Assembly: GCA_963847615.1 (NCBI GenBank)
Contig: CAWKAN010000018.1
Location: 1 to 64,000, forward strand
Length of the DNA stretch: 64,000 bases
Source of the DNA: Palsa-883 sp963847615
GTDB lineage: Bacteria; Pseudomonadota; Alphaproteobacteria; Acetobacterales; Acetobacteraceae
Reading direction: 5' to 3'
Position 1 is the stretch's first letter. Each line of letters opens with the position of its first letter. The translations under genes were made by a program, and so were the position numbers. The notes beneath the pieces are model-generated. The model did no database searches and had not been told where the DNA came from. It saw only the letters and a list, made by a program, of their open reading frames with translations. Positions 18,586 through 26,888 of this stretch are shown here, in pieces.

Positions 18586-19014
18586 TTAGCGATCGGCGCC
18601 GCCGGGCCGCCGTGTGGCGTCGTCGAACGCATGCTGGGCCGACCGCTGCGCCGCCAGGTCGGTGCCGGCCTTGCGCCGCTCCAGCGCCAGTTCCACCGCG
18701 CGCATCGCCCCGCGGGCCGCGCCGAGCTCGGACCGCGCGGCCTGCGTCGCCTTGCCCGCCTGGGTCACCTGCGCTTCGGCGTCGCGCAGCGCCTGCGTGG
18801 CGCGCGCACGCCAGGGCGCGAACCCGGCCAGCGCGGCATCGCACTGCGTCAGGCGCTGGGCCTCCGCCGTCTCCCGGGTGATCGCCTCGGCGCAGGCGGC
18901 CTGCGTCAGGGCCGACTGTTGCTCGGTCCGGATCGCCGTGGCCAGGTCGCGGATGCGCTCCTGCACCGCCAGCCGGCGCAGGCGCAACAGCGTATCCAGC
19001 CGGTCGCGGGCCAT
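18586..19014 (-). CDS. fliJ: FliJ-like flagellar export chaperone
   Basis: The protein has 142 residues and is predicted to be almost entirely charged, alanine-rich coiled coil (MARDRLDTLLRLRRLAVQE through residue 130), as in FliJ. FliJ sits in the centre of the FliI hexamer and helps deliver flagellar export substrates. The sequence is poorly conserved in this family, so the call depends mainly on length, coiled-coil nature and position directly downstream of fliI on the same strand. A 191-bp palindromic element separates the two genes, which is unusual for this pair. Confidence 0.6.
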   Translation of the reverse strand: MARDRLDTLLRLRRLAVQERIRDLATAIRTEQQSALTQAACAEAITRETAEAQRLTQCDAALAGFAPWRARATQALRDAEAQVTQAGKATQAARSELGAARGAMRAVELALERRKAGTDLAAQRSAQHAFDDATRRPGGADR

Positions 19015-19140
19015 CTCAGCCCGCTGCCCCGGTCATGCGACACCCTGCCAGCGCGACGCTCCGCGCAGCCGACAGCATCTCAGCCCGCCGCCTCTCGGTC
19101 CCCTCCGCTCGGCCCGCTACCGGCACGGCCCGCGACCCGG

Positions 19141-19331
19141 CTAGCCCGGATTTCTCACAGTGTCGCGGGATGATGGCGAAGGGCATTGTCGTGCCCAATA
19201 ATCCCATGGGCGGTTTTCGCGCCGCCGCCAATACAGGGTGTATTCGCAAGGCGCGAAAACCGCCCACGGTACCATTGGGGCGCGGCAAGGACCGAGCCAG
19301 CGCCCGCGACACTGTGAGAAGTCCGGGCTAG
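19141..19331. repeat. 191-bp palindromic element, family B, copy 1
   Basis: CTAGCCCGGATTTCTCACAG at the left matches the inverse complement of the right end CTGTGAGAAGTCCGGGCTAG with one difference, and the inner segments (GTGTCGCGGG, GGTTTTCGCGCC) pair too. It lies between fliI and fliJ, so it may affect the shared transcript. A half copy lies at 23918-24001. Confidence 0.8.
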
Positions 19332-19357
19332 GGCAAACCCCGCCGCGCCCATCCCGC

Positions 19358-20713
19358 TCAACCGGGCGCCAGCGCGGCGCGCAGCCCGGCGAAGCTCGCC
19401 GTCAGCTTGCTGCGCTCCTGCTTCTCCTGGCACAGCAGCGCCTCGATGCGCGGTGCCAGCGCCACCGCCTCGTCCACCACCGGGTCGGTGCCCGCCCGAT
19501 AGGCGCCGAGGCGGACCAGGTCCGCCATGTCGGCCCAGGTCGCCAGAATGGCGCGGGCGCGGCGGACCAGGGTGTTCTCCTCGAGATCATTGCAACCGGG
19601 CACGCTGCGCGACAGCGAGCGCAGCACGTCCACCGCCGGGTAGCGGCCGGCCTCGGCGATGCGCCGGTCCAGCACCAGATGCCCGTCCAGCGTGCCGCGC
19701 ACCGCATCGGCCACCGGCTCGTTGTGGTCGTCGCCCTCAACCAGCACGTTGAACAGGGCGGTGATCTGCCCGGCCGGGCCGTCGGCGCGCTCCGGCCCCG
19801 GCCCGGCGCGCTCCAGCAGGCGCGGCAGTTCGGCGAAGGTGCTCGGCGGGTAGCCGCGCGTCGCCGGCGGTTCGCCCGCGGCCAGGCCGATCTCGCGCAG
19901 CGCCAGGCAGAAGCGGGTCACGCTGTCCATCATCAGCAGCACGGACTTGCCCTGGTCGCGGAAATGCTCGGCGACCGTCATCGCGGCGTAGGCAGCCTGC
20001 CGGCGCAGCAGCGGCGGCGCGTCGGAGGTGGCGACCACCACCACCGAGCGCGCCAGCCCCTCGGCGCCGAGGTCGTCCTCCAGGAACTCGCGCACCTCGC
20101 GCCCGCGCTCGCCGACCAGGGCGAGCACCGCCACGTCGCAATCGGCCTGGCGGGCCAGCATGCCGAGCAGGGTGGACTTGCCGACGCCGGAGCCGGCGAA
20201 CAGGCCGAGCCGCTGGCCCTGGCGGCAGGTGGCGAACAGGTCGAGCGCGCGCACGCCGAGATCCAGCCGCGGGCCAAGCCGGGCGCGCTGCGTCGCCGCG
20301 GGCGGCTGGGCGCGCACCGGCCGCCGGATCGGGCCGGGCGGCAGGCGGCCGCGGCGGTCCAGCGGATGGCCGAGCGGATCGATCACCCGGCCGAGCCAGG
20401 TGTCGGCGACGGCGAGGCTGCCGCCATGGCCGAGCACCACGGCCTTGCTGCCGGGGCCCAGCCCGTCGGCCGCCGCGAACGGCAATGCCTGTGCCCGGCC
20501 GCCGCGAAACCCGACGATCTCCGCCAGGACCTCGCCCCGGCCGCGGGCGGCGAGGGCGATCCGGTCGCCCACCGAGGTCACCCCGGTGAGGCCGGTGAGT
20601 TCGACCGCGAGGCCGCCGACGCCGACCAGCGTGCCTTCCACCCGCGCTGGAACGAGCTCGCTCAGGGCTGCCCGGCACGATTCGAGTTTTTCTACGAGAT
20701 TTGTCTCTTGCAT
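19358..20713 (-). CDS. fliI: Flagellar export ATPase FliI
   Basis: The protein has 451 residues from the ATG at 20711-20713; the frame is open further upstream but the extension is not conserved in character. Walker A is GSGVGKST at 174-181 and Walker B is VLLMMDS at 258-264. LVGERGREVREF (about 199-210) and YPPSTFAELPRLLERAG are hallmarks of FliI/YscN export ATPases related to F1-beta. It energises the flagellar type III export gate at the inner membrane. It is divergent from ctrA, and fliJ lies downstream. A type III secretion homologue is excluded by the fliJ/ctrA context rather than by sequence alone. Confidence 0.88.
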   Translation of the reverse strand: MQETNLVEKLESCRAALSELVPARVEGTLVGVGGLAVELTGLTGVTSVGDRIALAARGRGEVLAEIVGFRGGRAQALPFAAADGLGPGSKAVVLGHGGSLAVADTWLGRVIDPLGHPLDRRGRLPPGPIRRPVRAQPPAATQRARLGPRLDLGVRALDLFATCRQGQRLGLFAGSGVGKSTLLGMLARQADCDVAVLALVGERGREVREFLEDDLGAEGLARSVVVVATSDAPPLLRRQAAYAAMTVAEHFRDQGKSVLLMMDSVTRFCLALREIGLAAGEPPATRGYPPSTFAELPRLLERAGPGPERADGPAGQITALFNVLVEGDDHNEPVADAVRGTLDGHLVLDRRIAEAGRYPAVDVLRSLSRSVPGCNDLEENTLVRRARAILATWADMADLVRLGAYRAGTDPVVDEAVALAPRIEALLCQEKQERSKLTASFAGLRAALAPG

Positions 20714-20875
20714 TGATGCAACTGGGCCGGGTTGTGACGGATTAAGCCGGACGTTCCCAATTCGTCCGCGAATGTGCTGCGAGAACCGCCAAAAAATACA
20801 CGCCGATAGTGAAAAATCTATGGATAGATACACGCAATGGTGGTATTCAATCCGTGCTGCACCGGAGGACCGTCA

Positions 20876-21628
20876 ATGCGTGTCTTGCTCGTGGAAGACG
20901 ATATCACCGCGGCCCGAGGCGTCGCCCTGATGCTGAAATCGGGCGGTGCCGTGGTCAACCACGTGGACACCGGCGAGGAAGCCCTCGAACTCGCCCGCCA
21001 CTACGAGTACGACATCGTCATCCTCGACCTGATACTGCCCGACATCGAAGGTTTCGAGGTGGTGCGGCGGTTGCGCGTGGCCCGCAACGATACCCCGGTG
21101 CTGATCCTGTCCGGCCTGGCCCGCCCGGCCGCCAAGGTCAAGGGCCTGGGCCTGGGCGCCGACGACTTCATCACCAAGCCGTTCGACCGCGCCGAGCTGC
21201 TCGCCCGCATCCAGGCGATCGTCCGGCGCAGCAAGGGTTTCAGCCAGTCCACTCTGTATGTCGGGCCGCTGCAACTGAACATGGACAGCCGCGAGGTCAC
21301 CATCGAGGGCCGCGCGGTGCCGCTGACCGGCAAGGAATACTCCATTCTCGAGCTGCTGGTGCTGCGCAAGGGCATGGTGCTGACCAAGGAGGCATTCCTG
21401 AACCACCTCTATGGCGGCATGGATGAACCGGAGATGAAGATCATCGACGTGTTCGTCTGCAAACTGCGCAAAAAGCTGCAGCAGGCCGGGGCCGACAACA
21501 TGATCGGCACGATCTGGGGCCGGGGCTACATGATCCGCGAACCCTCGGTCGCCCATGACGAGGAGCCGGCGCAGGCGCCGGTGCACATCTCGGTGCAGGG
21601 GGATGGGTCGGCGCTGTCCGCCGCCTGA
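20876..21628 (+). CDS. ctrA: CtrA-type cell cycle response regulator
   Basis: The protein has 250 residues. The receiver domain (1-115) has acidic residues D8/D9, phospho-acceptor D51 (DIVILDLILPD) and K101 (FITKPF). The C-terminal OmpR-type winged helix (about 125-232) contains HLYGGMDEPEMKIIDVFVCKLRKKL in which long stretches match CtrA. CtrA is the master transcription regulator of cell cycle and motility genes in alphaproteobacteria. The start at 20876 has GGAGGAC upstream. The C-terminal tail beyond 232 is longer than in Caulobacter CtrA and lacks its degradation end. It is divergent from fliI; I found no full TTAA-N7-TTAA box in the 162-bp spacer. Confidence 0.92.
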   Translation: MRVLLVEDDITAARGVALMLKSGGAVVNHVDTGEEALELARHYEYDIVILDLILPDIEGFEVVRRLRVARNDTPVLILSGLARPAAKVKGLGLGADDFITKPFDRAELLARIQAIVRRSKGFSQSTLYVGPLQLNMDSREVTIEGRAVPLTGKEYSILELLVLRKGMVLTKEAFLNHLYGGMDEPEMKIIDVFVCKLRKKLQQAGADNMIGTIWGRGYMIREPSVAHDEEPAQAPVHISVQGDGSALSAA

Positions 21629-21721
21629 TCGCCTGACGGCCCGATCGCCTGACGATCCGCCAGCGGCCGGCCGCCGGTCGGTCCAAGCTCCGGCCGCGGC
21701 ACCGGCGCCCCGCGGCGCGGT

Positions 21722-21744
21722 CCCCGCCTTCGGTCGCGGCGGGG
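21722..21744. terminator. Hairpin between ctrA and the ABC binding protein gene
   Basis: CCCCGCC (21722-21728) pairs with GGCGGGG (21738-21744) around a 9-nt loop between convergent genes. It is a plausible shared terminator; no T-run follows on the plus strand. Confidence 0.4.
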
Positions 21745-21745
21745 C

Positions 21746-23269
21746 CTACTTCCAGCTCGACAGATAGAACCGCGGCAACTCGTCCGGGAACGGCTTGAAA
21801 TTGAGCTGGCGCGAGAAACCGTAGGTCTTCACGTAGGTGAACAGCGGCAGGAAATCCGCGTTCTCGGTGATCAGCTTGATCGCCGCGCTGTAGGCCTGGC
21901 GCCGTTGGTCCGGATCGGTGACCGAGCCGCCCTCGGTCACCAGCTGCTCGATCCGCGGATCGCGCGCGTAGTCGTTCGCCGAGCCGGTGAAGAAATACGG
22001 CAGGAAGGCCGAGACGTCGTTGATCGAATAGCTGCCCCAGCTCCCGGCGTTCAGCGGCGTCTTGCCGGCCTGCACCTGCTGGATCTCGGTGGCAACCTGC
22101 AACTGGTTGATATGCACGCGGATGCCCACCGCCTGCAGGTAGTTCTGCATCGCCCCGGCCCATTGCGGCAGCAGGTAGGTCACCAGCGTGGTGTCGAAGC
22201 CGTTCGGATAGCCCGCCTCGGCCAGCAACTGCTTCGCCTTGGCCGGGTCGTAACCGTAGTGCACCGCGGCCGCCTGGTCGCAGCCGAACTGGGTGGGGAA
22301 GCACGGCGCGTCCAGCGGGCGCGAATTGCCCTGCATGAGCTGCCTGGCCATCGTCGCGCGATCCAGCGCATAGGCGACCGCCTGGCGCACCTTCGCCTTG
22401 GTCAGCGGGTTGTCCGCCCCGGTGCGCCCGGCCGCATCCAATTGCATGTAGGCGACGCGCATCGTCTCGGCCCGCAGCGCCGTCAGCGTCGGGATCGCGG
22501 CGACGGAGTCGAACTGGTCGGGGCTGAAATCCCAGATCCAGTCGGCGCGCCCACCCAGCAATTCCGCCATCTCGGTCGCCGCGTCGGCGACCTCGTGGAT
22601 CTTGATGAAGCGGATCGCCGGCTTGCCCTTCGGGCTGTCGGCGTAATAGCCGTCGTAGCGCTCCATATCGATTTCGTTGATGCCGTCCACCTTGGTGATC
22701 TGGTACGGCCCGGTGCCGACCGGCGCCTTGGAGAAGCCGGCGGGGCCGACCTTCTCGCGGTACGCCTGCGGATAGATCGGCAGCACCATCGCGATGTATT
22801 GCAGGGCGGCCGGGAACACCCGCTTCAGCTTGATGCGCACATGGTAGTCGTCCAGCTTCTCGGCGCCCGCCAGGAACAGGTAGTTGCTGGGCACCGACAG
22901 CCCCTTGTCGGTCAGCAGGCTGTGGATCGTATAGACCACGTCGTCGGCGCTGAACTTGTCGCCATTCTGGAACGTCACGTCCTTGCGCAGCTCGAAGTCG
23001 ATCGTGGTGTCGTCCACCGGCTTCCAGGCGGTGGCGAGCAGCGGCTTGATCTGGAACGTGTCCGGGTCGCGATAGACCAGCCCATCCTGGGCGTGGATCT
23101 GGACGACGTAGCCCTCGCGCAACGAATTGTAGTAGAAATCGACGTTGGGGATCGCATTGCGCGTGGTGAACCGCAGCGTGTCCGCCGCTTGCTGCGCCAT
23201 CGCCGGCGCCATCCCGCAGGCCAGTCCCGCCGCCACCAGGCACGCCGGCCACCAGTTCCGCCCGCGCAT
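21746..23269 (-). CDS. ABC transporter substrate-binding protein, peptide/nickel family (SBP_bac_5)
   Basis: The protein has 507 residues with a signal peptide (residues 1-25, ending AMAQQ). Family blocks include LATAWKPVDDTTIDFELRKD, PVGTGPYQI (about 180) and VRQAVAYALDRATM (about 305), typical of periplasmic binding proteins that deliver peptides, opines or similar molecules to ABC permeases. No permease or ATPase genes are next to it, so it is an orphan here. The substrate cannot be predicted from sequence alone. Confidence 0.88.
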   Translation of the reverse strand: MRGRNWWPACLVAAGLACGMAPAMAQQAADTLRFTTRNAIPNVDFYYNSLREGYVVQIHAQDGLVYRDPDTFQIKPLLATAWKPVDDTTIDFELRKDVTFQNGDKFSADDVVYTIHSLLTDKGLSVPSNYLFLAGAEKLDDYHVRIKLKRVFPAALQYIAMVLPIYPQAYREKVGPAGFSKAPVGTGPYQITKVDGINEIDMERYDGYYADSPKGKPAIRFIKIHEVADAATEMAELLGGRADWIWDFSPDQFDSVAAIPTLTALRAETMRVAYMQLDAAGRTGADNPLTKAKVRQAVAYALDRATMARQLMQGNSRPLDAPCFPTQFGCDQAAAVHYGYDPAKAKQLLAEAGYPNGFDTTLVTYLLPQWAGAMQNYLQAVGIRVHINQLQVATEIQQVQAGKTPLNAGSWGSYSINDVSAFLPYFFTGSANDYARDPRIEQLVTEGGSVTDPDQRRQAYSAAIKLITENADFLPLFTYVKTYGFSRQLNFKPFPDELPRFYLSSWK

Positions 23270-23342
23270 TCGATCGCCTCCGTTGTTTCAGGCCGTCCCG
23301 GCGCGACGGTAGGAGGATGCGCGGGCTGGCCGCAAGGCCGGA

Positions 23343-23629
23343 GTGGCCCGGGCGCGCGGCTACGAGGCCGCCAGGATGTGCGGCCTGAACCTGCTGGTGA
23401 ACATCCGCGGCGCGGCGGGCTCGCTGGATCGCGTCGAGGCGATCCTCAAGGTGCTTGGCATGGTGAACGCCGTGCCGGACTTCACCGAGCATCCCAAGGT
23501 GATCGACGGTTGCACCGACCTGTTCGTGGCGGTGTTCGGCGAGGGCGGGCGGCCGGCGCGCTCGGCATGGGCAGCCTGCCGCGCGACATCTCGGTCGAGG
23601 TCGAGGCGATCGTGCTGCTGAAGGACTGA
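23343..23629 (+). pseudogene. RidA/YjgF family remnant, N-terminus missing and frameshifted
   Basis: The stretch from about 23358 encodes ARMCGLNLLVNIRGAAGS, VLGMVNAVPDFTEHPKVIDG and CTDLFVAVFGEGGRPARSA, the C-terminal half of a RidA-like enamine/imine deaminase. Near 23568 the frame changes, and MGSLPRDISVEVEAIVLLKD ends at TGA 23627-23629. The first 60 or so residues are absent, and no start signal precedes the fragment. The stop codon coincides with the TGA that flanks the palindromic element starting at 23630. Confidence 0.75.
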
Positions 23630-23799
23630 TACCGGCCGGCGAAAAGATTGACCCATCGGCGGCGCCCACCACGTCATGGCCGGCGCAGGCCGGCCATCCA
23701 TGACTTGCCTTCGTGCAGCAAGCAAGCCCGTCGGTGCTGGCCTACGCCCGGCATGACCTGGTGGCACCGCCGAAGAGTCGATCATTCGGACGCCTGGTA
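23630..23799. repeat. 170-bp palindromic element, family C, uninterrupted copy
   Basis: It runs from TACCGGCCGGCG to GACGCCTGGTA and is flanked by TGA on both sides (23627-23629 and 23800-23802), consistent with a 3-bp target duplication. The interior contains CATGGCCGGCGCAGGCCGGCCATCC and CACCGCCGAAGAGTCGATC. A close relative is inserted in the yafQ gene at 44684-46710, where it carries a group II intron; this copy shows what the empty intron site looks like. Confidence 0.8.
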
Positions 23800-23917
23800 T
23801 GATACCGGCCGCCCGAAATGACGACCCTGCCATCATTTCGGGGGCTGGTATCGCGCGCGGCGTTGCCCCGGTCCGGGAACGCGCAACTCGGGCGCCGCCG
23901 CCAGGACCGGGTGGCTT

Positions 23918-24001
23918 CGCCAGGCGCGAAAACCCCCATGGTCCCTTGGGGCGCGGCAAGCACCGAGCCAGCGCCGGCGACCGGGTGAGAACTGCGGGCT
24001 A
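23918..24001. repeat. Half copy of the family B palindromic element
   Basis: The sequence from CAGGCGCGAAAACC to GTGAGAACTGCGGGCTAG follows the right half of the 19141-19331 element (GGGGCGCGGCAAG, ACCGAGCCAGCGCC). Its terminal CTA supplies the stop codon of the minus-strand PaiB-like gene, so insertion probably trimmed or changed that gene's end. Confidence 0.65.
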
Positions 24002-24631
24002 GTCCTGCCGCCGGCCGTTCGCCACCAGCGCCGCGACCTCGGGCCGGCCGTCGGCACGCAGGCCGGCGATGACGCCGCGCTGGTCCTCGGCGGGACGATT
24101 CTGGCTCATTTTCCATTTCCCCTCGAGCCGGGTGATCGGCAGGGCGAAGCCGACGATGCCCTTCAGCATGCCGTCGATGAAGTCGGCCGGCGCGTCGCCG
24201 ACCGCCCAGGGTTCGGCGCGGCGGGCCTCCTCGCGGTCGGTCAGGCGGGTGACGATGTCCAGCAGGCGGTCGGCGTCGCTGAAGAACGTGACCGAGCCAT
24301 AGGCGTGGATGGCGACGTAGTTCCAGGTCGGCACGACCTTGGCGGTCTGCCGCTTGGTTTCGTACCAGGACGGCGTGATGTAGGCATCCGGCCCCTGGAA
24401 GATGACCAGCGCCTCGGTCCCGGCCACGGCGCCGCTGGCTTGCGGGTTGGGCCGGGCGAGATGGCCGAGCAGCGTGCCGTGCGGCGCGGGGGTGGCGTCC
24501 AGCAGCACCGGCACGTGGCTGGCGATGAGGCCGTCCGGCGTCAGCGTCACCAGTGTCGCCAGACCGGCGGCGCGGATTGCGTCGTGCAGGACGTCGATGC
24601 GGTCTTCCTTGAACAGCGGCGGGACATACAC
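23999..24631 (-). CDS. PaiB-like FMN-binding negative transcriptional regulator
   Basis: The protein has 210 residues and begins MYVPPLFKEDRIDVLHDAI, the typical start of the PaiB (FMN_bind_2) family. VIFQGPDAYITPSWYETK, VPTWNYVAIHAYG and IVGFALPITRLEGKWKMSQN are the characteristic FMN-binding split-barrel motifs. In Bacillus, PaiB represses sporulation and degradative enzyme genes; in proteobacteria the role is not settled, and an oxidoreductase-like activity is possible. The last residues (NGRRQD) and stop lie inside a family B repeat end. Confidence 0.88.
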   Translation of the reverse strand: MYVPPLFKEDRIDVLHDAIRAAGLATLVTLTPDGLIASHVPVLLDATPAPHGTLLGHLARPNPQASGAVAGTEALVIFQGPDAYITPSWYETKRQTAKVVPTWNYVAIHAYGSVTFFSDADRLLDIVTRLTDREEARRAEPWAVGDAPADFIDGMLKGIVGFALPITRLEGKWKMSQNRPAEDQRGVIAGLRADGRPEVAALVANGRRQD

Positions 24632-24762
24632 GGCGAACCTCGATTGGCTGAGCGCGGGCGGGTGGGGGAGGGGAGTGTAGCCGGAAATCGACCGGGCGCT
24701 GACGATCCAATCGGGCGCAACGGGGAAGACCGCCCGGGCCGCGGGCCAGCCGGCGGCGGGGC

Positions 24763-25224
24763 TTGCCTGGCGTTGCGCGCGACGGCGCCGACGCCCGGCG
24801 ATGGTTGCCGGCGGGCCTGGTCCGCCGGCTGACCGGTGACGAACCGCGGCAGACGGACCAGGCCCGCCGGTTGTTCGGAACCAAGACGGTGTTGCTGCCG
24901 AAGACCGTGCTGCTGGAAGCCGAATGGGTGCTGCGGCTGCTCTATCGCCTGCACCGTCCCGCCGTCATCGGCGCATCGGACGCGCTGATATCGCTGCCCA
25001 ATGTCCGTTGCGAGGATGAACCTTTGGTGCGACAGGCCCTGGCGTGGAGCCGCAACGGCGTGGATTTCGCCGCTGCGCTGCATCTGGCCGCAAGCCGGGC
25101 AGCCGAACGGTTCGCCACGCTCGACCACGCGCTGATCAAAACAGGCCGCGTCAGTCGCGTCCGGGGCCGCTGTCTCCGAGCCCTGATGGGTCGCGCGGTT
25201 CCCACCGACCGCACCTGCGGCTGA
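24763..25224 (+). CDS. PIN-domain (VapC-like) protein, N-terminus probably lost
   Basis: From LVRRLTGDEPRQTDQARRLF through KTVLLEAEWVLRLLYRL, GVDFAAALHLAASRAAERF and TLDHALIKTG the sequence follows VapC-type PIN ribonucleases. The D residues in the central and late acidic motifs are present. The opening strand with the first catalytic aspartate (normally DTN) is missing: the 20 residues before LVRRLTGDE are unrelated, and the start is a weak TTG. No VapB antitoxin gene is adjacent. The likely status is an inactive toxin remnant. Confidence 0.6.
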   Translation: MPGVARDGADARRWLPAGLVRRLTGDEPRQTDQARRLFGTKTVLLPKTVLLEAEWVLRLLYRLHRPAVIGASDALISLPNVRCEDEPLVRQALAWSRNGVDFAAALHLAASRAAERFATLDHALIKTGRVSRVRGRCLRALMGRAVPTDRTCG

Positions 25225-25269
25225 CGGCGCCTGTCACCCCGCCAGAGCCCATCACCACGCCACAGCAGG

Positions 25270-25325
25270 TCATACCAGCGGCCCAAAGTCTTGACCCATC
25301 GGCTGGTGCTGGGCCGCTGGTATGA
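25270..25325. repeat. 56-bp palindrome related to family C ends
   Basis: TCATACCAGCGGCCCA at the left and GGGCCGCTGGTATGA at the right are inverse complements around CTTGACCCATCGG, a word also found in the family C elements. It lies in the 245-bp gap between the PIN gene and the next gene. Confidence 0.7.
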
Positions 25326-25367
25326 GTCTTGAGTTTGGCGCGCGGCCGCCCCACCAACCCCGCGCGC

Positions 25368-25412
25368 GATACCAGCGGCCCAAAATGATGGAAGAGTCCG
25401 GTATTATGTAGC
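25368..25412. repeat. Left copy of the inverted repeat bounding the accessory island
   Basis: GATACCAGCGGCCCAAAATG and CCGGTATTATGTAGC flank GAAGAGT. The same unit occurs inverted at 31588-31632, on the other side of the low-GC island, with its inner GAAGAGT in the opposite sense. Confidence 0.75.
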
Positions 25413-25468
25413 ACCCGCCACCGCAAGCGGCGGGACCGCTCGGCCCGCATTCCCTACCATATCCGGCC

Positions 25469-25906
25469 ATGGGCGACGCCTACGCAATCCTGGCGCTGCG
25501 CCGCAAGCGGGCTTACCTCGCGGGTGAGATAGCCCAAGCCGAGCTGCAGCTTGCCGACAAGCGGAAGATCCTCGGGACCTTGGATGCGACGATCCAGCTA
25601 TTCGAGCCGACAGCCAACCCAGAGTTGATCCCGGCTATCCGGCCAACGAAGCGCGGGCTGTTCTTCCGGCATGGCGAGCAGATGCGGCTTTGTGTCGCGG
25701 CGCTGCGGGAGGCTGGAGGGCCAGTGTCCGCACGGCAGGTGGCTGAGCAGGTGATGGTCGCGAAAGGCTTGCCAACGGGCAACGCGCCGATCCTGGCCTC
25801 GATTACGGTGCAGGTGCGGGTGGCGCTGGGCCGGCTAGAGGCGAAGGGAATGGCGGTGAAGATCATCCGGGAGCCGGACGCTTGGTGGGGATTGGCGAAA
25901 ATTTAG
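25469..25906 (+). CDS. Conserved hypothetical protein, coiled coil plus winged-helix-like region
   Basis: The protein has 145 residues. Residues 8-48 (LRRKRAYLAGEIAQAELQLADKRKIL, written here only in part) form a probable coiled coil. Residues 70-140 (LCVAALREAGGPVSARQVAEQV, then QVRVALGRLEAKGMAV) read like a winged helix, and the end DAWWGL would suit a wing. It could be a small DNA-binding protein. I do not recognise a named family. It is the first gene inside the accessory island, followed after 120 bp by the Panacea-type pair. Confidence 0.6.
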   Translation: MGDAYAILALRRKRAYLAGEIAQAELQLADKRKILGTLDATIQLFEPTANPELIPAIRPTKRGLFFRHGEQMRLCVAALREAGGPVSARQVAEQVMVAKGLPTGNAPILASITVQVRVALGRLEAKGMAVKIIREPDAWWGLAKI

Positions 25907-25907
25907 C

Positions 25908-25936
25908 TTGACAAAAATCCTAGCGCACTGTACGTT
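25908..25936 (+). promoter_or_regulatory. Candidate sigma-70 promoter for the Panacea-type operon
   Basis: TTGACA (25908-25913) is followed after exactly 17 nt by TACGTT (25931-25936), 90 bp upstream of the start codon at 26026. CCTAGCG...ACGTTAGG across the -10 is imperfectly palindromic and could be an operator for autoregulation. Confidence 0.6.
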
Positions 25937-26025
25937 AGGTCTGTGTCAAAGGAGTGTTTGAAACAAACGCAGGCAGACAAGGATGCTCTAAGTAACAATG
26001 GCTTAGTGGGGTCACTGGCAGTCTC

Positions 26026-26586
26026 ATGCGTCTAAAGTTTAAGACAAAGCTTGACAAGCTCGTGGAATTGCTTCTGTATTTGGCCCACAAAAGGCCGAAC
26101 GCGGATCAGTATCAAGCTGTCAAATTCCTATACCTGGCGGATAAAGAGCACCTCAATCGCTATGGGCGCCCGATAACCTTTGAGACTTATTATGCGCTAC
26201 CGTTCGGTCCTGTGGCGTCGCATGCCCTCGATATGTTGGAGGGAGACAAGAAGGTGTTGGAAGAAGCGAAGATCGATTGCCTGCCGTTTGCCGTGCAGAC
26301 CCTTGGCAAGCTTCGCTTTATCCGAGAGCCACTGCGGGAGATTAACCACGATCTGTTCTCCCGGTCTGATTTGAAGGTATTCGACCGGATCATCGAGGAG
26401 TACGGCGATAAGACATTCGATGAACTCTATCACATAACACATTCGCACTTTGCCTATAGGAAGGCATGGGCACGACGCCCCTCGGGGACGCGCCGCGAGA
26501 TCATGGACTATGAAGACATGATCGACGAAAGCCCAGCGAAGGATAAATTGGTAGAGGAATTGGAAACTGTCGCCTCACATATGTAA
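26026..26586 (+). CDS. Panacea (SocA-like, DUF4065) domain antitoxin
   Basis: The protein has 186 residues. KFLYLADKEHLNRYGRPI (about 30-47), YYALPFGPVASHALDML and FDRIIEEYGDKTFDELYHITHS are the signature of the Panacea domain, an all-helical fold that neutralises many unrelated toxins and also occurs in the proteolytic adaptor SocA. It is translationally coupled to the next gene by the overlap TAATG (shared base 26586). GC content is well below that of flanking DNA, indicating transfer. A strong promoter lies at 25908-25936. Confidence 0.85.
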   Translation: MRLKFKTKLDKLVELLLYLAHKRPNADQYQAVKFLYLADKEHLNRYGRPITFETYYALPFGPVASHALDMLEGDKKVLEEAKIDCLPFAVQTLGKLRFIREPLREINHDLFSRSDLKVFDRIIEEYGDKTFDELYHITHSHFAYRKAWARRPSGTRREIMDYEDMIDESPAKDKLVEELETVASHM

Positions 26587-26888
26587 TGAAAACGGGGGAT
26601 GTATATTATTGGGATACGGACAAGGCTAAAGGCCACGCTTCTCGCTGGAAGTACCATATTTTCATATGCGAGATGAACTGGGAATTTGATACGACATTCT
26701 TATTTATATGCTCCGACAATTATCCTGGAGCCTTTAGGATTTGGAAGTCGGATTGCGTATTTTTGCCCAAGGAAGAAAGTTTCATTAGCTGCTCAGGGCC
26801 GGTCCAATACACAGATACGGAACTGGCGTCTTACTCAATTGAGTTCAGGGGAAAAATCCCCGATACCATTCTAGTGGATAGAATCTAA
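26586..26888 (+). pseudogene. Toxin partner of the Panacea antitoxin, 3' end displaced by an IS630 insertion
   Basis: The present frame gives 100 residues (MKTGDVYYWDTDKAKGHAS onward). The last five, LVDRI, and the stop are encoded by the terminal inverted repeat of the IS that begins at 26874. Removing the IS and one TA copy (26874-28021) restores an uninterrupted frame: PDTILAQLRDHILDSD, then MERRHIRRISEAIHEALR, with a TAG at 28112-28114, for 126 residues in all. The GDVYYWDTD start and beta-rich pattern could suit a small SH3-barrel RNase-like toxin, but I do not recognise the family. Its position after a Panacea gene is the main reason for the toxin call. Confidence 0.75.

Noticed and set aside
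19358..20713. Virulence type III secretion ATPase
   Set aside because: The protein family includes such ATPases, but the adjacent fliJ-like gene and ctrA point to the flagellar version.
21905..23629. 574-codon plus-strand frame over the ABC binding protein gene
   Set aside because: Only its last 95 codons (the RidA remnant) are meaningful; the rest is a shadow of the binding protein gene.
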